From Dyella_B humi (lineage in GTDB: Bacteria; Pseudomonadota; Gammaproteobacteria; Xanthomonadales; Rhodanobacteraceae), in the NCBI RefSeq assembly GCF_044904605.1, contig NZ_JADIKI010000022.1, forward strand, positions 1,364,001 to 1,428,000: DNA of 64,000 nt. The letters are read 5' to 3'. Positions 53,605 through 63,008 of the stretch are shown here, piece by piece. The notes beneath the pieces were generated by a model. It had not been told where the DNA came from. It saw only the letters and a program-made list of their open reading frames with translations, and did no database searches. Within the stretch, counting starts at the first letter, position 1; the number at the start of each line of letters is the position of its first letter. A program made the translations under genes and the position numbers.

Positions 53605-54846
53605 ATGAAACTTCGTTCAAAGAAGTGGCCGTTGCATGCGCTCAAATGTGCGCTGTTGCTTTCCATCGCCGCTGTCGTATCGCCCAAGGCGTCGGCAGCG
53701 GCCGAACCGTGCGTTTATAACAATCAGAACATCATCTCCACCTGGCGAGGCCTCCATAACGATCGCAATATGGTGATCGTGATTGCCCATCGCGGCTGGT
53801 GGGGCGAACACAGAGGGCCGTCCAACTCGTGCGGCGCGGACATCAATTACTTTACGAACAATCCGGAAAATTCCTTCTGGTCGATCATGGATGCGCTGCA
53901 CACCGGCTTCGAGGCCGTGGAGGTCGATATCAAGATGACGCGGGATGGCGTTCCGATCCTGATGCACGACTACACCCTGGGACGCACCACGAACATCTAC
54001 CAGCTTGATCGCCAGAACAAGTACGATCCGTACAGCGGCAGGGGCTTCAATCCTTACGTCAACCAGGTCAATTGGTACGGGACACTCGAGCATGGCTTCC
54101 TGCTCTCGACCGATCGTGGCCATGTGACGTCTGCACCTATTCCGGCGTTTGCGCAGCTACTGGACAAATACAAGACCGACAACACCAACGGCCTCCTCGT
54201 TCTGGACGTGAAGGATCGCGCAGCGATGCAGGAAGTTTGGCGCCTGATGAACGACCACGCAGACAGTCGCGGGAGCCTGGCGCGCAATTGGGTGGCGGTC
54301 AAGTTCAATCTGACGACCTATCCCAATCCTGCCGACCTCGAGGCGGATCTGTATCGGCACGCCAACCCGCATGGCGGATCGATCAATAACAAGTGGAATG
54401 AACCGTTCCTCGGCATTCCGGTGATTACCAATAACATGCTGGACAAGTTGCCGAATCTGGTAAGCATCGAAGAAGAATACATGCAGAAGGACTACACACT
54501 GGGTGTGGAAGTCAACCTCAACATGAAGAATGGCCGCCTACAACAAGCGTACAACGCAGTAGGCAACGCGCTGCACCCCGTAGGTATCTTCAACCCCCTT
54601 GCGGACCCCTATGCGTGGACGGGTACGGGTGAAAACCAGGCATTTTTCCAGAACACTGGACGGTGCTGCTATCGCCTCTACACGGTGCGCTTCGACGATA
54701 ACTACATCGAGCGCCAGAACTGGTCATTCCTTTACGGAGACAACTGGAAGGCCTTCGACTTCATCACGACGGATGAAGCCGGCGGGATGATCGACGACCT
54801 CACCGCGAAGCATCTGCGTCAGGGCAACAACCTGATGATGAACTAA
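53605..54846 (+). CDS. Exported glycerophosphodiester phosphodiesterase family protein
   Basis: A 413-residue secreted or periplasmic protein (signal about residues 9-32, ending SAAAE). The GDPD TIM barrel shows VIAHRGWWG (catalytic His, Arg), NPENSFWSI, then EAVEVDIKMTRDGVPILMHDYTLGRTT with the metal-binding Glu and Asp and the second His. It would hydrolyse glycerophosphodiesters or related head groups outside the cytoplasm. The spacing between HRG and PEN is enlarged by an insertion with Cys (SNSCGADINY), and later CC cysteines may form disulfides. GGAGG lies seven bases before the ATG. Confidence 0.85.
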   Translation: MKLRSKKWPLHALKCALLLSIAAVVSPKASAAAEPCVYNNQNIISTWRGLHNDRNMVIVIAHRGWWGEHRGPSNSCGADINYFTNNPENSFWSIMDALHTGFEAVEVDIKMTRDGVPILMHDYTLGRTTNIYQLDRQNKYDPYSGRGFNPYVNQVNWYGTLEHGFLLSTDRGHVTSAPIPAFAQLLDKYKTDNTNGLLVLDVKDRAAMQEVWRLMNDHADSRGSLARNWVAVKFNLTTYPNPADLEADLYRHANPHGGSINNKWNEPFLGIPVITNNMLDKLPNLVSIEEEYMQKDYTLGVEVNLNMKNGRLQQAYNAVGNALHPVGIFNPLADPYAWTGTGENQAFFQNTGRCCYRLYTVRFDDNYIERQNWSFLYGDNWKAFDFITTDEAGGMIDDLTAKHLRQGNNLMMN

Positions 54847-54941
54847 GCGCAGTCCGTGTCGGCTGGCGTGCTGCCGCGAATCACGTGTAGTGCGCCAGCT
54901 TTTCATAGCAAAGCATCCCTGTTATTGAGAAAGGTTTCGTC

Positions 54942-55817
54942 ATGTCATTTCGCCGTCTGAGCGCCCTTGCACTCTTTTCGCTGCCGTTCGTCACCTCGTT
55001 TGCCCTTGCTCAGTCCACGGGCGACGATCCGGTCGTTCTTTCCATGGGTCATGAGCAGTGGACCGCTTCCCAATTCAAGCGAGTGATGGTGGATACGCCA
55101 CCACAGCTGAAGGCGACGGCCGCTGAAGATCCCGCCTTATTCGCCAAGCGCTATGCAGAAATGCACTTGCTCGCGCAGTTGGGGCAATCCCGTCAGCTCG
55201 ACCAAGATCCCGATGTGCGACAGCAGATCGAGTGGCTGCGTGAGGGCATCATGGCCAACGCGGCCAGGGAAGATATGTACCGGCGCGCGCAGGTGAGCGA
55301 TGAGGAGGTCAAGCGCTACTACGACGCACATAGCGGAGACTTTATCGATTACTCACTGCAGCATCTGGTGATTCGCTATCACGGTTCCTCCATTCCCTTG
55401 AAGGCAGGGCAGAAGGACATGACGGAGGACCAAGCACGTGCGGAAGCGGAAACGCTGCGCAAGCAGATACTGCAGGGCAAGGATTTCGCCGAGTTGGTTG
55501 GTCAGTACTCGGATGATGCCGATTCCAAGAGCGAAGGTGGCATGCTGCCGGAGACGTCTTCGCGCAATCTTTTGCCGGAAATCGCACAAGGCGTTGCGGG
55601 GGTGAAGGAAAACGAGATATCCCAACCCATCAAGACGCAGTACGGCTATCACTTGGTGCGCGTCATCAAGCGATCGGCAAACACGTTCGAGGATGCGCGT
55701 CCGCACATTGTGATTTTGCTGAAAGGTGTGGCTGTCGACAAGCAGATCGAGGCGATGAAGCAAGCGCAACCGGTCACGTTGAACCCAGCTTTCTTTGGCG
55801 AGCATTCGACTCGATAG
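54942..55817 (+). CDS. Periplasmic parvulin-type peptidyl-prolyl isomerase
   Basis: A 291-residue exported protein (signal residues 1-24, ending SFALAQ). A helical SurA/PpiC-like N-terminal segment (about 30-125) precedes the parvulin domain (about 128-245), which has SLQHLVIRYHG, LQGKDFAELVGQYSDDADSKSEGGML and ISQPIKTQYGYHLVRVI. It would aid folding of outer-membrane or secreted proteins. It follows the phosphodiesterase by 95 bases and may be cotranscribed. GAAAGG precedes the ATG. Confidence 0.88.
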   Translation: MSFRRLSALALFSLPFVTSFALAQSTGDDPVVLSMGHEQWTASQFKRVMVDTPPQLKATAAEDPALFAKRYAEMHLLAQLGQSRQLDQDPDVRQQIEWLREGIMANAAREDMYRRAQVSDEEVKRYYDAHSGDFIDYSLQHLVIRYHGSSIPLKAGQKDMTEDQARAEAETLRKQILQGKDFAELVGQYSDDADSKSEGGMLPETSSRNLLPEIAQGVAGVKENEISQPIKTQYGYHLVRVIKRSANTFEDARPHIVILLKGVAVDKQIEAMKQAQPVTLNPAFFGEHSTR

Positions 55818-55825
55818 AGCCGCTC

Positions 55826-55862
55826 GTGGGTTGGGGTTCGACTTCGTCTCCCCCCAACCTAC
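55826..55862. repeat. REP-like inverted repeat with GTGGGTTGGGG core
   Basis: Arms GTGGGTTGGGG (55826-55836) and CCCCAACCTAC (55852-55862) match at ten of eleven positions. It is placed between the convergent parvulin and ROK genes and has the same outline as the repeat at 15283-15329, so both may belong to one extragenic family and serve as bidirectional terminators. Confidence 0.5.
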
Positions 55863-55878
55863 ACACGTCATTGGTCTG

Positions 55879-57045
55879 TCAGCGGAAAAAGCATTCCTTG
55901 AACGGAAGCGTGGCGGCACCGGTCGCCACTGCATCGAACGGTGTCTGCGCGGACAAAATACGAGGAACGGGACGCACGTGGCCACGACGCGATAGGTTGT
56001 CGATCTCGATATGTGGAATGAGCCGGTTCGCGAGATCTTTCGGAATTCTTCCGCCGAGCACGATAGCCTGCGGATCGAGAATGGCGACAACGGCCGAAGC
56101 AATCACTGACAAGCCGGGCGCTACACGCTTGATCCAATGTTCGATGGCCGGCCAGCTCGGGTCGTAGCTTTCTACCATCGACTGGATATCCGGCAGGTTT
56201 AAACCGTCCTCGTTCAACAACGCACGCAGCGTTTCCAGTGCGGCGCGTTCGAGCCCCAGCCGCGGCAGCATACCGGCGAACTCGCCTGCGTTGCCGTGTG
56301 CACCGCGAATGCAGCGGCCATCCATCACCAGACCGCCGCCGAACCCGTGGCCGAAGTAGAAATAAGCGAAATCGCGAAATTGACGCCCCAGACCGTGCAG
56401 GCTTTCGCCGATGGCAGCAACGCTACCATCGTTGTCCAGCCATACCGGATGGTCTAATGCATCGGCAAAAAGCGCATCAAGTTCCACCAGGGCGAGTTCG
56501 TCCAGGGGCGAAGGGGGATTGACCTTGGCGCCATCGCCAATGAAAAAGCCGGTGATGCCCATGCCAATGCCGAACAGGCGGCGTTCGTTGACATGCGCCT
56601 TGCGCAGCAGGCGTTCGACCAGTGTGCGCACGCGTCGCAACAACGCGGCACGGCTGAGCGTCGGCATGGGCTCGTTATGATGGGCGAGTACATTACCGGC
56701 AAAGTCCATCAGCGCCAGCGCAATGGAATCGGTGGTGATCGATACGCCCATGGCATAGGCATAGTTGGCCCGCAGGCTGACGGCCATAGCGGGCTTGCCG
56801 CGGCCTTCCTGCGGTACCGCTTCGCCGAATTGCAGCATGCCCCGTTCGACGAGTTCATCCACCAGGCGCATGACCGATTGTGCGGTAAGGCCGGTGGCGC
56901 GTCCCAGTTCTGCTCGGGTGGTGGTGCCGCTTTTGCGCACCAGATCCAGAAGGTCGCGCTCGTTGGCCGACACGATGACGTCGGCATCATCGCCGCGCAG
57001 AAAGCCCGAATGTAATTCGCCTGCAAACGGAATGAGGGCCGACAT
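55879..57045 (-). CDS. ROK-family transcriptional regulator
   Basis: A 388-residue regulator. The N-terminal winged helix has TTTRAELGRATGLTAQSVMRLVDELVERGML (in pieces across about residues 40-72). The ROK sugar-kinase-like domain has WLDNDGSVAAIGE and FGHGFGGGLVMDGRCIRGAHGNAGEFAGM. The cysteine zinc motif that normally follows AGE is missing. A much longer frame upstream only mirrors the MFS gene, so I start at ATG 57045. It is 32 bases behind the MFS gene and probably regulates the sugar-phosphodiester cluster on the same strand. Confidence 0.85.
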   Translation of the reverse strand: MSALIPFAGELHSGFLRGDDADVIVSANERDLLDLVRKSGTTTRAELGRATGLTAQSVMRLVDELVERGMLQFGEAVPQEGRGKPAMAVSLRANYAYAMGVSITTDSIALALMDFAGNVLAHHNEPMPTLSRAALLRRVRTLVERLLRKAHVNERRLFGIGMGITGFFIGDGAKVNPPSPLDELALVELDALFADALDHPVWLDNDGSVAAIGESLHGLGRQFRDFAYFYFGHGFGGGLVMDGRCIRGAHGNAGEFAGMLPRLGLERAALETLRALLNEDGLNLPDIQSMVESYDPSWPAIEHWIKRVAPGLSVIASAVVAILDPQAIVLGGRIPKDLANRLIPHIEIDNLSRRGHVRPVPRILSAQTPFDAVATGAATLPFKECFFR

Positions 57046-57077
57046 AGATTCTTGTGTGTTTTGGCGGGAGGACTGGA

Positions 57078-58334
57078 TTATGTCACCGTGCGTTGCGAAA
57101 TCGTCATCCCAAGTTGTCGATACAGCTGCCACGGCCGCCAGGCGATCAGCGCGATGAATACACCACAAGCTGCCATGCCAACCACCAGCGGTAGATCGGA
57201 ATGCGCCATGCCGGGGGCCAGGGCAAGGCCAATCGCTGCGGCCGGCATGGCAACCAGCAGCCCCGAAAGCGCGGAAGCACTTGCCGCCTGATCGGGAAAA
57301 CTTTCGTTGACCGCCGCCTGACCGCAGGACTGGTGTACGGCGTGGCCGTATACATAGAGACATTGCGGCAAAACGATGGCCCACACGGCGTGCAATCCGC
57401 ATAGGTAAAACAGGGCTATGCCCACGCCGCCCGCCAGCGTCAGTGCTGCAGCGCGCGCAAGCGTGCCGCGCACATCGTGGCGGCGCAGCCAGTAGCGGCA
57501 GTGAAACGTGCCACCCATATGCACCATGGACCCCAAGGCAAGCACCAGTCCGTAGTCGAAGGGTGTCATGCCGAGCCTGGCGATCAGCGTATAAGAGGAT
57601 CCGGCCAGAAAGAGGTAGTGGCCGATATAGCTGCCAGCAGTGAGTCCGGTGTAGCGTAAAAACAACGGATGTTTGAGCATGCCCGCATAAGCCGTACCGA
57701 AGAATGGGGGTATGAGTGCATCCGCGATTGGACGCGTTTCCTGCACATAAAGAAGAATCACCAGCCACGTCGCTGCGCCGTACGCAACCATCAGCGCCAG
57801 CGTCAAATAAAGCCCGGCATGTTCATAACTCAGCGCACCCAGCGGCGGCCCAATGAGGGAGATCACGCCGAGCCATGAAAAAGCGCGGGAGAGTTGCTGG
57901 GCCCGGTCATGCAGTGCGTAGATGTCTCTCAACATGGCGCGGCAGGCGACACCTGCGGCAGCTACGCCAAGGCCCTGTGCAATACGGCAACCCATGAAGA
58001 TGGCCAGTGTATGAGTACCTGTCATGCAGAGGCCTGCCAGGGTGTACATCGACACGCCTGCCAGCATGATGGGACGTCGACCATAGCGATCCGCCAGCGG
58101 TCCCCAGAGTATCTGACCGACGCCAAAACTCACGATTGCGGCGGACAACGTGGCTTGCACTTGCGCTGCGTTTACATCCAGCATCGACTGCAGGGCAGGG
58201 AGCACCGGCAGATAGAGATACATGGCCGTGGGATGCAGGCCAAGCATGAGCACAACTGCCAACATCAGCAATCGGACGGATGAAGTTTGGGCTTTTGGCA
58301 CGCGGTAGTGCTCGTTGTAGCAACGGAATGTCAC
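57078..58334 (-). CDS. Bcr/CflA-type MFS transporter
   Basis: A 418-residue inner-membrane protein with twelve helices. The helix 1-2 region MYLYLPVLPALQSMLDVNAAQVQATLSA and the motif GPLADRYGRRPIMLAG are typical of the Bcr/CflA drug-H+ antiporter group. Because it precedes a ROK sugar regulator and follows the glycosidase and TonB genes, it may move a sugar or glycoside rather than a drug; that is inference. The N-terminus before residue 18 is uncertain, with no clear ribosome site at 58334. Confidence 0.82.
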   Translation of the reverse strand: MTFRCYNEHYRVPKAQTSSVRLLMLAVVLMLGLHPTAMYLYLPVLPALQSMLDVNAAQVQATLSAAIVSFGVGQILWGPLADRYGRRPIMLAGVSMYTLAGLCMTGTHTLAIFMGCRIAQGLGVAAAGVACRAMLRDIYALHDRAQQLSRAFSWLGVISLIGPPLGALSYEHAGLYLTLALMVAYGAATWLVILLYVQETRPIADALIPPFFGTAYAGMLKHPLFLRYTGLTAGSYIGHYLFLAGSSYTLIARLGMTPFDYGLVLALGSMVHMGGTFHCRYWLRRHDVRGTLARAAALTLAGGVGIALFYLCGLHAVWAIVLPQCLYVYGHAVHQSCGQAAVNESFPDQAASASALSGLLVAMPAAAIGLALAPGMAHSDLPLVVGMAACGVFIALIAWRPWQLYRQLGMTISQRTVT

Positions 58335-58479
58335 ATGCTGCCGTTCGGTAATGACGGAATCGTGGCGATGTGCGCTTTCTTCGCTCGCGGGAGGTCGCGT
58401 TTATGTTGACGGTTCGGAATGGCGATTGTTCCGGCAGGCTTCTGCCGGAACGTTAGTGACAAGTTTGCCGATGCGCATG

Positions 58480-59745
58480 TCACGGCGAAGCGTCGATGCG
58501 CAGCCCCAGATGATTGCCTACCGGTCGTTCCCGGCCTGGAATGCCGGTATGGATCGGGCTGTTGGCGATCTGCAATTTTCCATCCTGACGAAGCACCATC
58601 GTGGACGACCCGCCGCCATCCATATTGATGGCCGAATCGGCACCCAATTGCCGCAGCAGCGTGGTCAGTTCGGGTAGCGGCATGCCTTCGCTGTAATGCG
58701 GTTGGCGTCCATCCACCACGACCCACCACATCTTTCGTCGCGCCTTGTCCAACGCGATGGCGGTACGCGGTTCGGTGTTGTAGTAGTAATCGTGACGCTT
58801 GCTTTCCAGCGGAAGTGCCTTGCCATGGAGCATGAGCACCGGACCCCCACCAACGGCGTCGGTGGTTTGCCTGGGGCAGTGCGAGGCCGTGATCTGAACA
58901 TCGCGGGTGTGAATGCACACGGCGCCGGTCGAGCGCGGATCGGGACTGGCGTAATCCGAATCCATGTGCCCATGCGCCATCGATACACCGTCCACCTCCA
59001 CGCCCTGGCCGAGTGCGGGCACATAGGGCTTGTCCAGCAGATGTCCGCCGTCGAACGGACGGAAATACGTGGCGTTGATGGCGGCATCCAGATGTTCGCG
59101 CCCGGCGAATGCAGTGGTCTTTTCCGCAACGAATTCGTTGCCGTCCTTTGGCACGCCCGGCGTGACGACAAATGTGAGGCCCGGTGTATCCAGATCAATC
59201 TCCAGGATATGGATCATCATCGGCCGCGGTTGCGTCACTTGCTGATGCCAATAATGCAGACCTGGCCGGAACGTCACGGGTGAGCTGTTACCCTGAGGCC
59301 GCTGCAATACGGGTTGAACCAGCACGCGCGCCTCTGCCGAAGCGTTGTGGATCAGCGCTTGCACATCATCCAGTGCGGATGGTGCGACTTGAAGCAGCAG
59401 ACGCGGAGCCGGCTGCAAACGCAGCACTTCGTCCAATGGCACGCAATCTGCACCAACTTGGCAGGGCGTATCGGCATAGTCCGTTGCGGCATAGAGATTG
59501 CCATCCGAACCTATGCGCACTGCCAGCATCATGAATGGCATGCCCTTATGTGCGCATTGCTTCAGTGCGCCCAGCACGTCGCCGGGCCGCATATCCCAGC
59601 ACGTGGAACTCGCCACGACAGGAATGGCGTTTGCAGATGTGCCGGACGAAGCCGGTTGCGATTCACTTGCATGTGCCATGCCCATCGCAAGAGCGGTCAC
59701 TACGCATGCGTGCAGCAGCGTGCGAACAGGGAGCTTAAAGGACAT
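58480..59745 (-). CDS. Exported NAGPA-type phosphodiester glycosidase family protein
   Basis: A 421-residue protein with a signal peptide ending GMAHA. An N-terminal region of about 130 residues is unassigned; the C-terminal NAGPA domain (about 170-415) contains AINATYFRPFDGGHL, GGGPVLMLHGK, EPRTAIALD and the signature LGADSAINMDGGGSSTMV. Relatives include the lysosomal enzyme that uncovers mannose 6-phosphate by removing GlcNAc from a phosphodiester. Its start overlaps the TonB receptor stop by eleven bases, with GGAG six bases before the ATG, so the two are coupled. The natural substrate is unknown. Confidence 0.85.
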   Translation of the reverse strand: MSFKLPVRTLLHACVVTALAMGMAHASESQPASSGTSANAIPVVASSTCWDMRPGDVLGALKQCAHKGMPFMMLAVRIGSDGNLYAATDYADTPCQVGADCVPLDEVLRLQPAPRLLLQVAPSALDDVQALIHNASAEARVLVQPVLQRPQGNSSPVTFRPGLHYWHQQVTQPRPMMIHILEIDLDTPGLTFVVTPGVPKDGNEFVAEKTTAFAGREHLDAAINATYFRPFDGGHLLDKPYVPALGQGVEVDGVSMAHGHMDSDYASPDPRSTGAVCIHTRDVQITASHCPRQTTDAVGGGPVLMLHGKALPLESKRHDYYYNTEPRTAIALDKARRKMWWVVVDGRQPHYSEGMPLPELTTLLRQLGADSAINMDGGGSSTMVLRQDGKLQIANSPIHTGIPGRERPVGNHLGLRIDASP

Positions 59746-62491
59746 AAGTGACTCCCAAGTAATAGGCGCGGCCGTTGTCCAGTTGCTCCTTGATCAGGCT
59801 TTGATCTGGGCCGAGCACGCGGGTAGGGCGCGCATTGGTGAGGTTCTTGCCTTGCAGCAGGAAGCTGATATGAGAGCTGTACATGTAGCGTAACTGCGCG
59901 TCGTACGTTTGCGTCTGTGCGTAGTAGATGTCGTTCACGGGATTGTCCGTGGCGAAACTGATCGGCATCTTGCCGGTGTGGTTGGCGCTTACCTGGGCAC
60001 TGAACGGGCCCTGGTTGTAGAGCAGCGATGCATTGAGGATGTGTTTGGCCGCGCCGACCAACATCGGCAACTGGCGCTGGCTGCCGTCGTTCATCGTGAT
60101 CGTCGGGCCATCCATGTCCAGCAGGGTGGCGTTGAAGGTGGCACCAAAGTGGCTCAGTACACCCGGCAGAAAGTCGAAATGCAATTTGGCCGCGCCGAAT
60201 TCCACTCCCTTCACTTTGGCAGTGGTGGCGTTCTGTGCCTGAGTGGTTGTCACCAAGTAAGTGCCGGCCAAGCCATCCGGGTTAATCTGGGAAGCGGTGG
60301 TCGTCAGATTGACGATTTCGTGCTGGATACGCTTCTGGAACGCCGCCAGGGAGAACATCGCGTCGTTGGCCGGATACCACTCCAGCGACAAGTCATAGTT
60401 GGTGGACTTGCGCGGCACCAGATTCGGATTGCCGATACTCTGAGAGATGGTATTCCCGGCCAGGCTCACAGTGGGTGCGCTGTTCTGCGCCAGCGCGGCA
60501 TACGAAGCACGCGCCAAGGTTTGGCTGGCACCCGCACGCAGAATCAGATCCGGTTCCAGGTTGTAGGCAAGGATCGCCGAAGGCAGCAGCTTGCCGTAGT
60601 GATGAAGGTTGTCGAGCTTGCTGAAGTTGGTGAGGCTGCTGATGGGATTCGGCTGCGTGTTCTGCACATCCTGCGACGTGTCCTCGTAACGCAAGCCAAC
60701 GATGCCCATGAAGTCGCCCTGGCGATAACCCGTCATGGCGTAGCCGCTGGTGGTGGCTTCCTTGATGTTGAAATCGCTGATGGCGCTGGTGCGTGCGTTG
60801 GTAGCTACCGGCGTGTAAAGATTGGGATGATCCAGGAAGTACTGCGTCACTTTGGCCGGATCGATGAGCAGCATGTTCTGGCCGTTGCCATCGTAGGGCT
60901 GGAAATAGACATCTTCCGTGCCAATGGCCGCGAGCGACACCGATGACGTAGGAGCGTAGCCGATCTGAGTGAGATCGTAGCGCTGCTGTAGATTGCGATA
61001 CTGCACACCGGCTTTGTAACCCCAGCCTTCAGAATCTTCCTGCAGGTTGTGGTTGAAGTCGGCTTTCAGTGTGAGCAGTCCCGACTTACTGCGTTCCAGC
61101 GCATTCATATAACTGGTCTGCAGATAGTTCGCCGGGTTCATGTAGTAACCCGCGTTGCTCGGCGTAAACAGGGCGACGCTGCCGGGCGAGGCGTCGTAGT
61201 TGAATCCTAGATTGGGAGATGCCGCACTGGTAAAGACATCTTCCTGCGTGGATTGCTTGTAGTCACCGACCGCGTAATTGGCAGTCACGTCGAGCTGACT
61301 GCGCTCATCCGGTTCGAAGCTGCTACCAAGTTCCGCGTATTTGATCTGGCGAACCTGGTCGTAATGATCGAAATCGACTTGGGCAGCGCCCTTGGCGAAA
61401 CTGCCCGTCGTGTCGGAGGTAAGCGTGGCAGGCCCCACCCGCGTCAGGAACTGCGAACGGCGAAATTCGTTGTTTTCGTGCTGAAAGAAACCGCCAGTGG
61501 CGTGCGCCTGCAGATTTTCGTGATTGTCGTATTCGAACTTGCCAAGCACGCCCTCGCGTTGCCGCACGTTGTCGTAAGTAAGCCAGCGGTGACGATCGGG
61601 AACGGCAACCAGGCCATCCACGTCGTTATTTGGCGTCAAGGTGGAGCCAGTCCCCGCTTTGTTCTGACCCAGCGAGGAAAGTTTCTGCGTGCCGCCTGTG
61701 TAGTGGTAATACCCATCGGTATCCATTGCCGTATCGAGCGAGGATGTGTCGCGACGGTAATAGCTGGTCGACAGAATAAAGCCGAACTGATGCTGGCTGC
61801 CGAAGGTATCACTGATCGTATTCTCGATCTGTCCCGACGGGCCGGAATGCGCAACCACGCGCGAGTTGTTCCAATCTGCATAGTCGGCACGGCCGGATAT
61901 AAACAAACCCGGATGGTCGAATGCGCTGCGCGTGCGAAGGTTCACCACGCCACCGATGGCGTCGGCCGGCATGTCAGCCGTCACCGTCTTGTAGATGCTG
62001 ACATGCTGCGCCAGGGAAGCCGGCAATACGTCCAGCGACACGTTACGCGTCGTGGTTTCCGTAGAGGGCAGGGCAATGCCATCCACCGTCACCGAATTGT
62101 AGTCGGGGTTGAGGCCGCGCAAATTGAGGAACTGTGCCTCGCCACGCCCGTTGTTGATGGTCATCGCTACACCGGGAATGCGCTGCACGGCTTCGCCAAG
62201 ACCGAAATCCGGCACCGAGCCGATCTCATCAGCCGAAATGCCGTCGGAGATGACTGACAGCGAACGTTTCTCGGCGATCGCCTTTTCCACGGACAGTGTT
62301 TTGCCGCTGACTTGCACGGTGTCCAGCGTCTTGGGTGCTGCGTTCGAGGTGGGCTTGGTAGCTCCATCATCGGTGACAGGCGGCGGAGCGGATTGAGCGA
62401 AGGCCTGGCCGATCGCCAGGGTCAGACTGGTTAGCGCAATGAGCGGTACGCGGCGTGTGTTGCCGCCACGCATCTTCGGTCGATACATCAT
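59735..62491 (-). CDS. TonB-dependent receptor coupled to the phosphodiester glycosidase
   Basis: A 918-residue outer-membrane receptor. The signal peptide spans about residues 14-31 (ALTSLTLAIGQAFAQ). The plug has SDGISADEIGSVPDFGLGEAVQRIPGVAM (in parts) and LRGLNPDYNSVTVDGIALP, the pattern of the TIGR01782-like proteobacterial sugar receptors; unlike the one at 21231 it has no carboxypeptidase-like domain. The last residues YYLGVTYVL end in Leu rather than Phe. The start at ATG 62491 (or 62488) follows AGAGGAAA. It probably imports the substrate of the downstream glycosidase. Confidence 0.87.
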   Translation of the reverse strand: MMYRPKMRGGNTRRVPLIALTSLTLAIGQAFAQSAPPPVTDDGATKPTSNAAPKTLDTVQVSGKTLSVEKAIAEKRSLSVISDGISADEIGSVPDFGLGEAVQRIPGVAMTINNGRGEAQFLNLRGLNPDYNSVTVDGIALPSTETTTRNVSLDVLPASLAQHVSIYKTVTADMPADAIGGVVNLRTRSAFDHPGLFISGRADYADWNNSRVVAHSGPSGQIENTISDTFGSQHQFGFILSTSYYRRDTSSLDTAMDTDGYYHYTGGTQKLSSLGQNKAGTGSTLTPNNDVDGLVAVPDRHRWLTYDNVRQREGVLGKFEYDNHENLQAHATGGFFQHENNEFRRSQFLTRVGPATLTSDTTGSFAKGAAQVDFDHYDQVRQIKYAELGSSFEPDERSQLDVTANYAVGDYKQSTQEDVFTSAASPNLGFNYDASPGSVALFTPSNAGYYMNPANYLQTSYMNALERSKSGLLTLKADFNHNLQEDSEGWGYKAGVQYRNLQQRYDLTQIGYAPTSSVSLAAIGTEDVYFQPYDGNGQNMLLIDPAKVTQYFLDHPNLYTPVATNARTSAISDFNIKEATTSGYAMTGYRQGDFMGIVGLRYEDTSQDVQNTQPNPISSLTNFSKLDNLHHYGKLLPSAILAYNLEPDLILRAGASQTLARASYAALAQNSAPTVSLAGNTISQSIGNPNLVPRKSTNYDLSLEWYPANDAMFSLAAFQKRIQHEIVNLTTTASQINPDGLAGTYLVTTTQAQNATTAKVKGVEFGAAKLHFDFLPGVLSHFGATFNATLLDMDGPTITMNDGSQRQLPMLVGAAKHILNASLLYNQGPFSAQVSANHTGKMPISFATDNPVNDIYYAQTQTYDAQLRYMYSSHISFLLQGKNLTNARPTRVLGPDQSLIKEQLDNGRAYYLGVTYVL

Positions 62492-63008
62492 GAAAGCGGT
62501 TTCCTCTCCAGGCGTCGAGCGCACCTGAGTGTGCGTGCCGCACAAATTAATCACTATATGTGAATTAAATTTGACAGAAGACGTGCAGCGTTGCGCCACG
62601 CGTGATATGCCGAGAAAAACGCACGCCGAATCAACGATGTTCAATGCGTGTTGTTATTTGAGGACAGGGTTGGTCGAAAGTGACAGCGGCATGGCCGTCG
62701 GTAACCGGTGGTCAGTGGCAATCATTCCGGTCCGCGTTGAACACCTACGCTGGTTTGAACAGCGGAAACGGCACCGTGGGAGACGAAGCCACAACCGCCA
62801 ACCCGGTCAAACCGGAATTCAAGGCATCGTTAACCGCAGATCTACACGCCGCCAGGCGCTGCTGTTCACAGTAACCAGAGCTTCACAGGTTACATGCGGT
62901 TGCGAGCCTAAATTGCCTTGTCCGACGCACGTTAGGGTGTCGATCAGCATGGTGCGCCGGTAGTCCGAGCCAGTGCCATGGCGGCCGCCATGGCCGAAGG
63001 AGGGTGTT
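62492..63008. other. Divergent region between TonB receptor and propeller gene
   Basis: About 517 bases. A small inverted repeat TCAC-TATAT-GTGA lies at 62551-62563 in an AT-rich patch 60 bases before the receptor start and may be its operator. Frame 62680-62874 (GTG start) reads a Gly/Asn/Thr-rich, protein-like stretch (SALNTYAGLNSGNGTVGDE) and could be a gene fragment, but no ribosome site or family supports it. AAGGAGGG at 62998-63005 belongs to the next gene. Confidence 0.4.

Noticed and set aside
55879..57768. 629-codon frame extending the ROK regulator
   Set aside because: The upstream half is a shifted reading of the MFS gene; ATG 57045 gives the normal ROK length.
61253..62257. 334-codon plus-strand frame
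   Set aside because: Antisense to the TonB receptor plug and barrel; no ribosome site.
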